64,000 nucleotides of DNA from Tretioscincus oriximinensis (Eukaryota; Chordata; Lepidosauria; Squamata; Gymnophthalmidae): positions 124,001 through 188,000 of the forward strand of contig JAJVDF010000437.1 in the NCBI GenBank assembly GCA_022410635.1. Direction: 5' to 3'. Numbering within the stretch: position 1 is the first letter of the stretch; each line of letters starts with the position of its first letter. Shown piece after piece: positions 32,986-44,215 of this stretch. The notes beneath the pieces are model-generated. The model saw only the letters and a list, made by a program, of their open reading frames with translations, searched no databases and was not told the origin of the DNA. Made by a program: the position numbers and the translations under genes.

Positions 32986-34599
32986 ATCTCCTGCAGTTGC
33001 CTGGCAACCACAGCATGCTTACCCCTGAGAGAACCTAGTTAATCTCTGTCTTTGCCATTGTTCCCCAGTTTATTTATATAAATTGATCATCAGGTGAAAG
33101 CTACATGCTCTCAAGGACTTATTGATTTACCTCAACAGTGCAGATGAGTGAAGACTTCCACCCAGGTACCGGGTAACGCCACAAAGCTGCTCAACTCTTT
33201 GCAAAACTTTCCATCTTTGTGTGTGTAAAATCACACTTCTTATGCAATAGTTAATTCAGGGAGGGCATTTGCAATTAGCTAGATAGCTATCACATTTGAA
33301 CCAGAAAACATGAGCCACAAAGGTTTTGGAAGACCGTTGTAGTAGTGGAAAAATAACATGGTTTGTAAAGAAAAGAAAATGTCTCCGATCATTGAAAAAT
33401 AATATTTTTTCTCCTTTTACTCTCCTCGCCCTTCCCCCAGTTTCTAATTACCTCTCAGAAACCCATCTGGTAGAAACAGAATGATAAATTTGTATACAGT
33501 TTTGTCATTTCCACCAATCAGCCATTTACAGGATCTGTCTCAGTAGAACGGAGTCGAGGGAATTCATTTTGACTTGTTCACCAGGAATTTTTTTTTTAAT
33601 GACAACTGTTTCTGTTTGGCCAAGATTTGGCTTCAGTGCCTTTGAACTGCATTTGAAAACCAATACATTTTCTTCTTTATTTCCCCCTTAGGACTGTCAC
33701 TGTGTCTGCTTTCAGGTGCTTTAATGAAAAACAAGCGCCTGTCGACAGAGTTTAAGGACCATGATTAAGTGGCTGGCTGCTGGGCTGCTGGGTGCCTTTG
33801 GGGAAGCAACAGCTAATGGCTGTGTTGCGCTGCATCTCTTCACTGCAGTCTGACTGTTTCCTGGTGCTGCAAAAGAAAGCTCTGTGAACTCTGACATTCT
33901 TTCGAATGGCCAGTTTTTGTGTAGCTTTACTTCTCATCCACACAATGCATACAGAATTTGTCCCTGTTAAACTCAGCAGTGTCTACCAAGCCTGATATTT
34001 CAGATGTTGAGGTTGTTTAGAGCAGCCTGCACTGTTTCCTGTCATTGATTTACTGATGATCCTTAGACCTGGCCTTGAGAAGTCTGAAGCTGTAAAACAA
34101 CCTTCTTAAAAGGGCAGGAGATGACTGGCTAGAGATGACTGGCTAGAGATGACTCCTTGAAATGTGTGTGAGATATCTCTGGGTCAAGAAGCACAGTGAA
34201 CAAGTGTGACCCCCAAAGATGTACAGCTGTAGAAAAAAATTCTGCAGCTGCAAGAATTCCAACCAGGCTGCCTTAGTGACAGGCAGAAAATAGCTCCCTA
34301 GATTATACATTTTTATTTTGACGTAAAAAAAGGTTCTGTAACAAATTGGTCTGTAGTCACCTTACTTGGAACTGATGAAGGAAGGGCTGACTTGGGGAAT
34401 GACAGCTACACAGAGTGTATCTGATCATGTCCTTCATGTACTGTACGTTCCTAGGACACCTGGGTCAACCCAGAAGCTCTTATGGAGAGGTTTTATGTAA
34501 ATGAAATCCCCCAGGGGCATCCAGATGCTTGGACACACTGCTACTGGAACACCAAAGATGTACTCTGTGTGGATGCAGTTGCAGTGCAGTCTAATTTTT
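32986..34599. other. No recognisable gene; small tandem repeat inside
   Basis: Unassigned DNA apart from the 14-bp tandem repeat at 34118-34154. Confidence 0.45.
34118..34154. repeat. 14-bp tandem repeat, 2.6 copies
   Basis: GAGATGACTGGCTA is repeated twice perfectly, followed by GAGATGACT. Confidence 0.9.
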
Positions 34600-34940
34600 T
34601 TTTACTCACAACAGCCAAATTCAAATACATCAGAAATAGGAATCCTACCAGTAAAGCAACCGGACCTCTAGACAGCAGTGGACAAAAGAGGATAATCAAG
34701 GAGGACGTGGAGATTGCAGACAGGTTAAATGAATTTTTTGCTTCAGTTTTCACTGAAGAAGACAGAGGGTATTTACCCGCAACAGATTTAGTCTTCTCAG
34801 GAACAACACCAGAGGAATTAAGCTGGAGATAACAAGGGAGGAGGTCCTTGCTAGCCTTAATAAGCTGAACATTAATAAATCCCCAGGGCCACATTGCATT
34901 CATCCAAGAATTCTTAAGGAACTCAAATATTGCGATTGAC
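34600..34940 (+). mobile_element. CR1 ORF2 fragment (N-terminal side of reverse transcriptase)
   Basis: A plus-strand frame (part of 34482-34832) keeps hallmarks of CR1-type ORF2 upstream of the catalytic core: a KATGPLDSSGQ segment, then DRLNEFFASVFTEED. After a frameshift near 34828 it continues as ITREEVLASLNKLN, NKSPGPHCIHPRILKELK, matching the conserved L...NKSPGPDGIHPR-type block (here PHC in place of PDG). The catalytic domain that should follow is missing; sequence breaks off near 34940. Confidence 0.85.
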
Positions 34941-35015
34941 TACTGAAAAACATTTAGCACTTTTGCCCAGGAAATCCTGATTGCACTACAAACGAGGTAG
35001 AAAAACATTGGTTTA

Positions 35016-35187
35016 TAAACCAGTGGAACAGGTTGCCACAGGAGGGGGTGAGTTCGCCTTCACTGGAAGTCTTCAAATACAGACTGGACAGTCATCTGTC
35101 TGGGATGGTTTAATGAATCCTGCATTGAACAGGGGTTGGACCCGATGACTTTGGAGGTCCCTTTCAACTCTATGATTCTATGAAAAA
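35016..35187 (+). mobile_element. CR1 3'UTR with ATTCTATGA tail
   Basis: AGTGGAACAGGTTGCCACAG, GGAAGTCTTCAAATACAGAC, GGGTTGGACCCGATGAC and TTTCAACTCTATGATTCTATGA are the classical CR1 3' end with the ATTCTATGA-type tail. Being 76 bp from the ORF2 fragment at 34.6 kb in the same orientation, it is probably the same element after a large internal deletion. Confidence 0.9.
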
Positions 35188-37190
35188 CATTGTGTGTATG
35201 TAGCCTAAGTTAATACCACATACTGTTGTACAAGTACTATTTTCCTTCCTTCCATTTTAGGAACAAGGCTGATGTTCATTCTTCATTCACTGGAATAGAA
35301 TCTGTATCCGTTATCCCTTTATATTGATCCAAATTTGAAATCCATTTTCTGTGAGAATTCTCCATGGAAATGAATGATAGATCTTTATAACTCTTGATGA
35401 ATTAGTTCAATTTTAATCCCATACAGAGTGTTCATACAGAACTAATCCCTTTGTTAAACAAAAAATAAAAGCCCAATGTTCTTTAGGCTATTTCCGTATC
35501 TTTCAGCAATATTATGTTTTGTATACACTTCTGCTTCAGTAGTCTTTAGCTATTTTCCAGTTCTTATGTTCTTTCTGTTAAGCAGTTGCAGTTAGGTTTC
35601 TTTCCTTCAAGGAAAAAGAAATTACAGATACAGCACAGTTGGAAATGTGATGGGAACAGTATATGTACACATTTAATATTCATTTTCTTGCTCAGAAAGA
35701 AGATAATGACTTTGAGGTAATGAAAATGCAAAAATGTCCCTAAATAGGACCTTTTAACCAAAGTTGGAAGTATGAAAAATTATTGCCCTTCAAAAAATTA
35801 TTATTCTCCAAAGGGCAGCTGCCTTCAAAAATGTATGGAATAGATGTAAGAAGAAAGGAACAAGACAGTATTTTTAGTTGGGTGTATGAGATGCATTCCT
35901 AATCTGTCCGTTTCCTTTGTTCTACTTGTGCACCGAGCAATGTCAAAGTTCACAGTTTGTATTCTGCAGCAGTTGTATTGCTATTCTCTTGTTTCATTTG
36001 TTCTTGATGTGCAAGCTGAGTAAGATCAAAAGTTCAGTCTCTGTTCTGCAGAACAGTTTGGGAGGAGATAGTTTGATTTTCTTATACTCTGTGAGTAAAG
36101 TATTACTAAATGAAACACTTGGGGATTTTCCAAGCCCAGGCCAACTAGAAAGTTCCTAAATACCTGTTTATTCCTCTTCCAAATGCTCTCATATGCTATT
36201 AATAGGGGGTTCCATATAAAACACAGTATAGAGCTTTGGACCTTTAATGACTATTGAAGAGAAGACTTTTCACCAAGTGGCCTTAAAAGTTTTTCATTTC
36301 TCCTATGATACTTTAGGAAGTGAGGCTTTATAATCCTAATTTCCATAACAGTTTCAGAGTAATCATGTGCAACTAAAATCTGCTAGCCCATATACCTAGT
36401 GCATACCTGAAGGTAATAAAAAAAAATTATTAGGTTTGAAACATGGATATCTAAGAAATCTGATGTATACCACACATTTTGTGGGTACTTTTAGGTTCTT
36501 CCAGCTGCTCCTTCTTTAGCCATCACTTCTCAGATCTTCAAAGGAACTTTTGCCTTTTATTTCATGGGTCTCNCTTTTAAATCAATGCAAACTTCCTTCG
36601 CTTACGCCTTTATTTTTTCCAACACAAAGAGGAAAAAGTAGAAATTGGTAGATTAAGATATTCTAATGCATCCATGAATATGGTGTCTTCATTCACTGGC
36701 TGCATATGTCTGGATTTCATTCACAAATAACAAGAAATGTGTGTCAAAAGTCCCATAGGCCTTGATCATTTCATTTTAAAACTTCTTCAGTTCATCTTCA
36801 GTCCTGAAAAATGAGGGCAAAACCTCATTCTTCAAGATTGAAGACAAACTGAAGAACGTTTCAAATAAAGGTGTATCTGAGTCTTTAGAGATAGTACCAT
36901 GCAGCACTTGTATTCCTCTTCCATCTCTAGTCCCTTCTTTATAATGGGACTGATCATGTGAAAGGTTGAAAGGATCTAAATGCTGGAAATCAGCAATTTT
37001 GTTTGTGTCTGCTTAGGAACTAAATAGACTGCTCTGGAGTCTGCCAGGAATAGATAGTTCGATTGCACAGAATGAGGCCTTAGAGTTGGCTACAGCACCA
37101 CCCCACTTCCATCACAAGATACTTTAGGTGTCCATGCAGATGATGTCTGTGTTCAGTAACTACTAGAATTTATATTGCCTCTAGAACCAA
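35188..37190. other. No recognisable gene or repeat
   Basis: About 2 kb of AT-rich unassigned DNA. Confidence 0.5.
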
Positions 37191-37194
37191 AAGA

Positions 37195-37345
37195 CAAGCA
37201 GGATACATCCAAGGGGATCTGAAGGCAGGTGAAGGTTTTGTCTTTGACTTCTGCTTGAGATATTGAGAAGCACTTGGGGTGTTAGGATGTTAGACCAGAT
37301 GTTAGACCAGATGAGATGTGGACAGATCCAGCAGGGATCCTCTGT
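37195..37345 (+). mobile_element. Old CR1 3' tail fragment
   Basis: AGGCAGGTGAAGGTTTTGTC, TTCTGCTTGAGATATTGAGAAG and GACAGATCCAGCAGGGATCC follow the order of the diverged CR1 tail at 31.6 kb. A small duplication (GTTAGACCAGAT twice, about 37288-37315) has arisen inside it. Confidence 0.55.
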
Positions 37346-39354
37346 GGGAAAGAAAAACCCAGTTTGCCCTAAACTTTTCAAGATTTCTCTTCATTAAATG
37401 ACCTTTTGATCTAGTATTTTAAGAAATATCCACTTTCCCCACACCATGCATAATTTTATACACTATTATATGTCCTATCACTGCTCTAGATGTTGCATGC
37501 CGAAGATGAATCAATTTCAAAATCATGACCTTCAATGGTTCAATTGAGACAAGACTTGTTGATGTTGGAGTGACATTCAGTAGAGAAAGGTGAAAAGTGC
37601 AACAGGCCTGCCATGTTTGAAGTTAAATAAGTTCTTTGGGCTTGAGATTCATACCCCCAAATATTCTTTCAATTTGTATTGGAGCCATTTCCAGTAATCA
37701 AATTATCTCCGTTCTCAGATGTTTCAGTTCTCTAGTCCATTTACATGTGCAGGATCTGAACATGCCAGAGGACCATTTGAGGTAGCATCCAAATGTTTCT
37801 TGGTAAGCAGAGGGAGAGTTTTCCTTCCCATGAAAGGAAAAGTGGAGAAGTATTATCAACTCTTGCCTTTCTCCACATCATCAACTTTCTTTTTAAAAAT
37901 GGTTAAACCTAAGATCTTTACAAAGGTACAATTCTGCATCTCCAAATGTGTGATTCAATGGGGTGATGCAAAAACGTAAAAATAGGGACAAAAGTCCTGC
38001 AGGTGGCTGCAGGTACTCCTCAAAGCAAGTGAAGACAAGGTCACTGCTTATGTCCTCTGAATGGTATTTTTCTACTTTGTAGCCAGCCTGTTTAGAAAAA
38101 CAATTTTAAATAAAATATGAAACTAAATAACAATTTTATTTTAGCTTGGAATTGCACCTGTTGTAACATAATTTCATGGAACTCAGTTTTGTTTGCAATT
38201 TCTCTCTTGTTATTCATTCCTTGCTGAGCAAATTCAGATTGTTTAGTTTGAAAATTCCATATGCACAATATTGATTAATTATTGACTCCATTACTCATTG
38301 CAATTCATCGGTGCTGAACAGCATTAATCTTCAAGAATAACAACAGTAAATTGATAACGAAGTATATTAATCTCATGCTGACATTTAAAATCCATCTTGC
38401 TCTTTCAGTGGCAAAACTTTTTCCTCCTGAACCATTTCTGGATTTCATAATAAAATGCCGTATTTCATAGGAGGTTTTCCTATGCATTTTAAAGAGCCAT
38501 TTTCATTCTCAATCCTCATATTTCAGAAACTCTCCCATCAAATTATCACAGCTCTGGCGTGCAAGAGAAAGCAAAGCAATCAGTCACTGTAATTAACTGT
38601 TTCATATTTTATAAGAAAATGCAGAGTTAGGATGTCAAGGTTTATTTCATGCAATATCTCTGGTTTATACATGCCACACATTATCAAATCAACCAGAGAG
38701 AAATATGTCTTTGCAGCAGATTTTGTGCTTTTTAAAAAAGTCAGTCCTTCGTGTGAGATATATTTGAAGATTGGTCTGTTTGCCCATGTTCTAAACAGAA
38801 ATGGCAAGGAAATACAAAAGTCATATTGTACTGAGAAATCTCCTATTGTCCCCAACCTGAATACTATTAAAATATCTCTGCAGAGACTCCAGAAGGATAC
38901 AGACTTTTCAGTGTACGTTCATCCAATTATTCCTGGCAGAACTTTGAATGTACCTGAAAGAGAATTCTGTTTTCCCTTCATGGACGCATACTAAACAGTT
39001 GAAATGATGGCTCCTGTGAGGCCTAGGAGTTGCCAATAAGATAAAAAACACATCAAATTGTGCTGCTGAAAGTTTGAACTCTGCAGGAGGGACAGTTGTC
39101 TACTTCCAAATGAAAGATCCCCTCTTTGTGGTTGATTATAGATTCTGACCTATTTCTGTTTTGCAATTTGAGATTTATGTTTTGTTGCTCATTTGATATT
39201 GAATGATTTTGAGTATAGGGAGCTAAGAAATATGAGTAGAAACATAAGAAGAAAACTTATTACCGGTAGTTGGTTTTATCTTTTCTTGTATGACATCCAA
39301 ATAATAGGGACAGTAGAGTGCCTAGAATGTGCTTGAACCAGTGTCCCTACATTT
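37346..39354. other. No supported gene; open frame at 38632-38994 noted
   Basis: Mostly unassigned. The region 37420-37510 (CCCCACACCATGCATAATTTTA) may be a trace of minus-strand CR1. The 120-codon frame at 38632-38994 is long for AT-rich DNA but shows no splice context, promoter or domain. A weak exon-like segment at 37719-37802 is described in the findings. Confidence 0.4.
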
Positions 39355-39512
39355 AGGAACATAAGAATGGGGTCCAGCCTTCTGTCTCACACAGTAGTCC
39401 CACCAATTGCACCTGGAGCAGCCTCAAGCAGAAGAAGGCAAAACCTTCACCTGTTCTCGACGCTTTCAGGAATCCTGTCTGTTGCTCTAAACTGGAGACA
39501 GCATCAAGACAA
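39355..39512 (-). mobile_element. CR1 3' tail, minus strand
   Basis: AGGAACATAAGAATGGGGTCC, CTTCTGTCTCACACAGTAG, CACCAATTGCACCTGG, AAGGCAAAACCTTCACCTG, GCTCTAAACTGGAGACAGC: 3'UTR of an older TTCTTATG-tailed subfamily. Confidence 0.85.
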
Positions 39513-39663
39513 TATCAAATGAAGATTTGAATTTTAATTTAGCTGTGAAATCTCACTTGGCGAAACAGAACCTATAAAATGTTTCTAGACTAATCTGCCT
39601 CATATGATTCTAGTGATCAAGTAAATGTCACTTGATAGGATTGTTGTACAAAAAAGGTATGAG
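39513..39663. other. Short unassigned spacer between CR1 tails
   Basis: AT-rich; nothing recognised. Confidence 0.4.
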
Positions 39664-39728
39664 GAATCATAGAATCATAGAGTTGGAAGGGACTTCCAGG
39701 GTCATCGGGTCCAACCCCCTGCTCAAGC
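39664..39728 (-). mobile_element. CR1 3' tail with ATTCTATGA repeat, minus strand
   Basis: GAATCATAGAATCATAGAG then TTGGAAGGGACTTCCAGGG and GGTCCAACCCCCTGCTC: the reverse complement of the classical CR1 3' end, only about 65 bp long. Confidence 0.9.
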
Positions 39729-40389
39729 AAATTGTGTGCCATCTTGAATTCTTCTAGTAAAATAAGCTGTATAGTAATTGACATAAAGAAACAAAGAAAT
39801 CGTGAAGAACCCTGAGCATAATCCATTTGAACCAATATAGTGTATAGATGTGCTTTACATGTGATGTTACACATATATTCCTTAGCAAAATCCTGTTGCC
39901 TATATGCTCTCTTCCTTTTAGTTATTGACAATTAATTCATTTTTTAAATCTTTCAGCTGTTATCAGTCAGGGTAAAGGGAGTGTCCCAGTGATGACTTTG
40001 GGTACAATGGACAGATAGGAAATAAGAAAACAACCTGCCCTGTCCCTAAATCTCTGTTTGTTTGTCCCTTTCCTAGATGTGTAATTAGCATTCTTGTAAA
40101 GTAAAAGTGATAGGTTTTCCCATAGCCAATACAGCCTGAAAAAGAGTTCCAGGTATTGGGAGCCAATCAAGCTTATGCAAACCCAGGCTGGCATTAGCTA
40201 ATGAGACGCAAGAAGGGAAGTGATGTCCAAAGGATGAGATGATCCTTTGTAAATTGTCATTCAAAACAGGTTATGGAAATGTTTCTTCCAACTTCAATTC
40301 CACTGATTATTTGTGACCTTGCCACTGCCTTGCCTCTCCTTGCGACCTTAGTGGCTCAGAAGACCCACAAATATTTAAGTATGACCTTA
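39729..40389. other. No recognisable gene or repeat
   Basis: Unassigned; the downstream end of the L1 fragment may extend into its right part. Confidence 0.4.
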
Positions 40390-40874
40390 AGACTGCTTGT
40401 AGCCAATGTAGTTCCCATATAGTTCCAGATTTCATCCAAATCCATTGGAGTCTTCTCAGTTTTATATAGTTGTTCTATCACTAATATTATTGTTCCTGAG
40501 ATGATCTAATGCTGTCTTCATGTTTTGTTTTCCCACTGTGTTTATTTTCCAAATTGTTGCTAATTCATTTTCCTTATCCTTTATTAACTTATTTCCCTTC
40601 TTTTTCCATAATACAGCTCTTAAAAGGTTCTTGACATTCTTTTCCTATTTTTTTCCCAATCTGTAAAGAGAATTTCCTTATTGTTAACTTTATTGTTTTT
40701 TCTATGCCTACCCATTTTTTACTTGGGTACTGAATCTCTAATAGCTGATGTAACTGAAATGCATTATGGTATACTTGTTCGCTGGGAATGTCCCACCCTC
40801 CTTCTACTTCTCTTGCTGATAGCCATTTCATTTTGAGTTTGGGTCTCCTATCCACATACAAAGTTCCTTATCCC

Positions 40875-40952
40875 AATTTTCTAATTTATTCTTTTTNATT
40901 GTACCAGGGCTAATTACCCCTGGTACAGTAAAAAAGAATAAATTAGAAAATT
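40875..40952. repeat. 35-bp inverted duplication (quasi-palindrome) inside the L1 fragment
   Basis: Arms 40875-40909 and 40918-40952 match at 33 of 35 positions (one mismatch is an N), around an 8-base spacer CTAATTAC. The left arm is L1 coding sequence read on the minus strand; the right arm is an inverted extra copy. Confidence 0.85.
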
Positions 40953-41280
40953 TTAAAGAGGTAGAATAATTTGGGAATAATTACCATTTTCAGGGATCTT
41001 ACCTGTTCTGTTTAAGCCTTTGTTACTCCATTTCTTTAATTTATTCTGTATTTCTATAGTTGCCCGCTATTATTTTTGGGGGGTCTTTGTATATCCATAC
41101 ACCCAGGTATTTGAACTTTTAAAATCTCAATTTAAGTCCTGAGACCCTTCTCAGTTCTATTTCAGTATTTGGGTTTGTGTGTAGATACATGATTTTATTT
41201 TTAAAAATATTTACTGAGCGTCCCAATAGGGTTTTTTTATTCCTCCAGGAGTGATATTACCTCTCTAACCATTTGTGAGT

Positions 41281-41328
41281 AATAGGGCACCATCTGCAAA
41301 TAGGGCATCACCTGCAAATAGGGCATCA
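41281..41328. repeat. 18-bp tandem repeat, ~2.5 copies
   Basis: CTGCAAATAGGGCATCAC-type units, with the first copy (AGTAATAGGGCACCAT) diverged. It lies at the L1 FADD-box region. Confidence 0.75.
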
Positions 41329-41345
41329 AACCAAAAAGTGAGTGT

Positions 41346-41580
41346 TGAGGAATACTGGTTATGCCCAAAATACTCAGCAGGCTCAGCTGCATTGTCTTGT
41401 GCAGCTCTCATAGTAGTCTGGTAATCCCATTAAGAAGGTACACACACAGAAGGCTTCTCAATCTCATGGCTGCTGGCATGGTGATTTGGGGGTTTGTGGG
41501 AATGATGCCTGAATAAATGATATATAGAATACTCTGGGAAATTCCAAGTTGAGTTCTAAAAGTCCATTAGCAGGTATGAT
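41346..41580. other. Short unassigned segment
   Basis: No gene or repeat recognised between the L1 fragment and the GAA tract. Confidence 0.4.
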
Positions 41581-41582
41581 GG

Positions 41583-41773
41583 AGAAGAAGAAGAAGAAGA
41601 AGAAGAAGAAGAAGAAGAAGAAGAAGAAGAAGAAGAAGAAGAAGAAGAAGAAGAAGAAGAAGAAGAAGAAGAAGAAGNAAGAAGAAGAAGAAGAAGAAGA
41701 AGAAGAAGAAGAAGAAGAAGAAGAAGAAGAAGAAGAAGAAGAAGAAGAAGAAGAAGAAGAAGAAGAAGAAGAA
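41583..41773. repeat. (GAA)n microsatellite, about 190 bp
   Basis: Nearly pure GAA triplets, with one break at the N at 41678. It directly abuts the 3' end of the minus-strand SINE that follows, whose family ends in TTC repeats, so this is an expanded SINE tail. Poly-Lys, poly-Glu, poly-Leu and poly-Ser frames here are artefacts. Confidence 0.97.
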
Positions 41774-41945
41774 CTTGGTTCTTATACCCTGCTTTTCTCA
41801 CCTTTCAAAGGGACTCAAAGCGGCTTACAAGGATATATTTTGCCTGAAGGCTGACATTCTATCTTCCCCACCAGGCTATGGTGGTTCCCATGTATCTACT
41901 TGCAGTCAGTTGCAATTTCTTGCAATTCATGCTTTCGAAAGAATT
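41774..41945 (-). mobile_element. tRNA-SINE 3' part, minus strand
   Basis: GAACTTGGTTCTTATACCC, TTTCAAAGGGACTCAAAGC, CCTGAAGGCTGACATTC, CCACCAGGCTATGGTGG, CATGTATCTACTTGCAG, CAATTCATGCTTTCGAAAG: the exact reverse of the body of the 63.45 kb copy. Head missing; low divergence. Confidence 0.9.
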
Positions 41946-42119
41946 AGAAAAACTGCATGAGTACGTGACCAAACAGTTTGTAGTTCCAGTGTTTCACTCT
42001 TTGAAGTGAATGGCCAAAAAGAACAACGTGTCCAATCCAGGAATCTTTGAGAAATTAAGGAGCCACTTGAATCTAAATCCTGTTTTTTTCACAGTTTTGC
42101 TTGCTGTGAAATGTCAGTA

Positions 42120-42480
42120 TTTGCAAGCAGTGTTGAGAGTATTAGGGCTGACAATTTTTGGGCCCAGAGCCTTAAAACCTTCAACACTGTGCATGGAAAA
42201 TTTTATGTCATTTCCAGTCCCCCTCCTGGAAATGACATCATGGTGGGTGCCCTTTTCAGAAGAAGAGACTGGAAGTGACATCATTTGTGATGTCACTTCC
42301 AGCCCCCAGGGCACACTTTCTGGGAGCAAGAGTAGGAAGTCACATCACCAAAATGGAGATGGGTTTCTTGTGCATTGCTGCTCAGGATTTCGCACACCAT
42401 ATGAGAATCTCTCATATATTTTATCAGATTTCCATGTGATAAAACATATAAGATTCTTATAAGATTCCCAACACTATTTA
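42120..42480. repeat. Hairpin-rich repeat with alternating GGAAGTGACATCA motifs
   Basis: Two perfect hairpins: 42205-42217/42226-42238 (ATGTCATTTCCAG) and 42269-42283/42288-42302 (CTGGAAGTGACATCA, 4-base loop). The variants GGAAATGACATCA, GGAAGTGACATCA and GGAAGTCACATCA recur through the block. The 150-codon open frame at 42010-42462 crosses it and has no family match, so it is not called as a gene. Probably a non-autonomous DNA element; family unknown. Confidence 0.5.
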
Positions 42481-43254
42481 TTTTTTGGTTGGGAGTGAGT
42501 AGGAGATGCCAGCTCAGCCAATTACGTGCCTTAACTTGTTCTTTGATTTCCAGACTCATTTGTTTTATTCCCTTGGGGAAGAAATAAAAATGAAAAACAT
42601 TAAAAAAGATATATGAATATGTTCATTGAAGCCCTAGTCTCCAGAGAGAGATAAGGAGAAGCTATATGTGTAGTCTTATAAAAATATATGTAATGTAATA
42701 AGTTATAGCACAGCAGGAAATTTTAAAAAGAGGGCAATTGTAAAAGGGCTGTAACAAAAAGTACACATAAAACAATTATTCTGGCATACAAGAAAAAATA
42801 GGAGGAAATGAACAATAGAAGGAGAATTTATTTTTAAAAGGTCTCAGCACAATACTGTCTGCAACTATAAAATTAAGCTTTGTTGCCTAGAAACCACATC
42901 TCAGGAACTAGTGCGTTATACACGGGATATTATCTTGGAAGCCTGAACAAACTGAGATTATAAGAAGAAACAGCTGCAGAACTAGTTTGCCTTGCTTTTT
43001 AGTAGTAACTAATACTGGCTCTTATTTTCATTATACCCAACATTGCAACACACAAAGCCTATTAAATACTGCTAGGTTGATAAAGTCCATCAAAACATTT
43101 GGTAAACTTTGAACATCCACTTAAGTGGATGAAAAGTGTGTGTGTGTATTGATGCCTCCACTGTAGTGGTCTCAATAAAGCCCAACTTGCTTGTTCCCTT
43201 GAACACTGACTGCTAAGAGGCTTTGATGTCCATGTGGGTCACTAATGTATCATG
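42481..43254. other. No recognisable gene or repeat
   Basis: AT-rich unassigned DNA. Confidence 0.5.
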
Positions 43255-43274
43255 GTGTTCTTTGAATGTTTTTG

Positions 43275-43420
43275 TGAAATCACTTAGGATGGCAGCATGA
43301 GCTTTCATAGAGAAGTCTACTTCATGACTACGAAAGAGAAGACTCATGGTTCCTATCTTTTTCCTGTTAATCTCTAAGATGCTACAAAATGCATTTCTAG
43401 ATAGTCTGGTCTCAAACTAA
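43275..43420 (-). repeat. Interspersed repeat, copy 3 (same family as 23705), minus strand
   Basis: Read in reverse: TTTTGTAGCATCTTAGAGATT, AACAGG, GTAGTCATGAAGTAGAC, TATGAAAGCTCATGC, in the order seen at 23.7 kb. Confidence 0.5.
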
Positions 43421-43984
43421 CACAACTGACTCCTTTGAAATCTACCACATAGGATGGTACAAGCTTTTATGGATTATAGTTCACTACAGCAAATGCCATT
43501 AAAAGGAAAGCTTGTGTCAAGTCATTTTTCAAAGATGTCTCACAAACTATTTTTAATAAACAAGACATTAATTAACACAGTGAGATGTATATATTTTTAC
43601 ATTTAACTAAGTTCTGTATTAAACTAGTTGTCATTTTTGCCTTTCTCTGCAGATATCAGAGGACTGTAATAGCCAACTTATATATTAAGCTGTAGGAAAA
43701 AAAATGTCCTCACTTGCCCAAATTTCATCCAGTGAACTTCATGGTTCTGTAGAAAGTTCCATTTCACTTAAGTTGACTTAAGCTGTGTTATCTCTTGGCA
43801 AAAGAAGTGGCTTAAAAGTGCCCCAGGGATAACAGTGTGTAGTCATCCTGTTCTCATCTCTCTTCCAATCCTTTTTTTCTAACCTGGAATTTTCATGAGA
43901 GTTGGCAGGGCAGATTGATGTGTGAATTATTCCATCTGCAAATAAGTTAATTTCCTCATAGGTGCCCGTATGGTGTATTCTTAG

Positions 43985-44215
43985 AGTGTCTGGAAGTCTC
44001 CTAGTTTGATCCTACACTTCTCCGCAAAATCTATCTGGCTGACTTTGAGCTAATCACTGTTCTTTAGAACTCTCTAGGCCGCACCTACTTCACAAAGTAT
44101 CTGCTGTGAAGATTATGTAAACCACTTTGATTCCTTTTGGGTTGAGAAAAGCAGGGCATAAAATTAACTCCTACTCTTCTCCTCCTTTTTCTATTTCTTC
44201 TTCTTTTTTATATTT
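43985..44215 (+). mobile_element. Sauria-like SINE, degenerate
   Basis: GTCTGGAAGTCTCCTAGTTTGATCC (head), GGCTGACTTTGAGCTAATCAC, GCACCTACTTCACAAAGTATCTGC, GTAAACCACTTTGATTCC, GCAGGGCATAAAATTAAC and a CT-rich tail. Collinear with 14.4 kb. Confidence 0.75.

Larger units (their letters stand above)
40390..41345 (-). mobile_element. Degenerate L1 ORF2 fragment, minus strand
   Basis: Minus-strand translation in shifting frames recovers L1 ORF2 pieces in the right order: a LFADGALLL segment near 41295 (the FADD catalytic box of reverse transcriptase, second Asp replaced), FKSSNTWVYGYTKT-like sequence near 41110 (cf. KYLG in L1), KKNKLENWDKELC near 40880, then a 90-codon frame (40589-40861) with SAREVEGGWDIP and HNAFQLHQLLEI. 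Multiple frameshifts and stops; no 3'UTR or poly(A) identified. Older than the L1 at 10.6 kb. Confidence 0.75.

Noticed and set aside
33680..33730. Strong-looking acceptor (CTTTATTTCCCCCTTAG) and a possible 24-bp microexon before GTGCTT
   Set aside because: The donor is weak, 24 bases carry no frame information, and no partner exon was found.
41549..41854. Long poly-Lys/poly-Glu open frame
   Set aside because: It is the GAA microsatellite read as codons, joined to SINE sequence.
42010..42462. 150-codon plus-strand open frame
   Set aside because: Crosses a hairpin-rich dispersed-looking segment, has no domain, and lacks splice or promoter context.
43620..43700. Acceptor-like CCTTTCTCTGCAG followed by a short frame
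   Set aside because: All frames stop within about 50 bases and there is no upstream partner exon.
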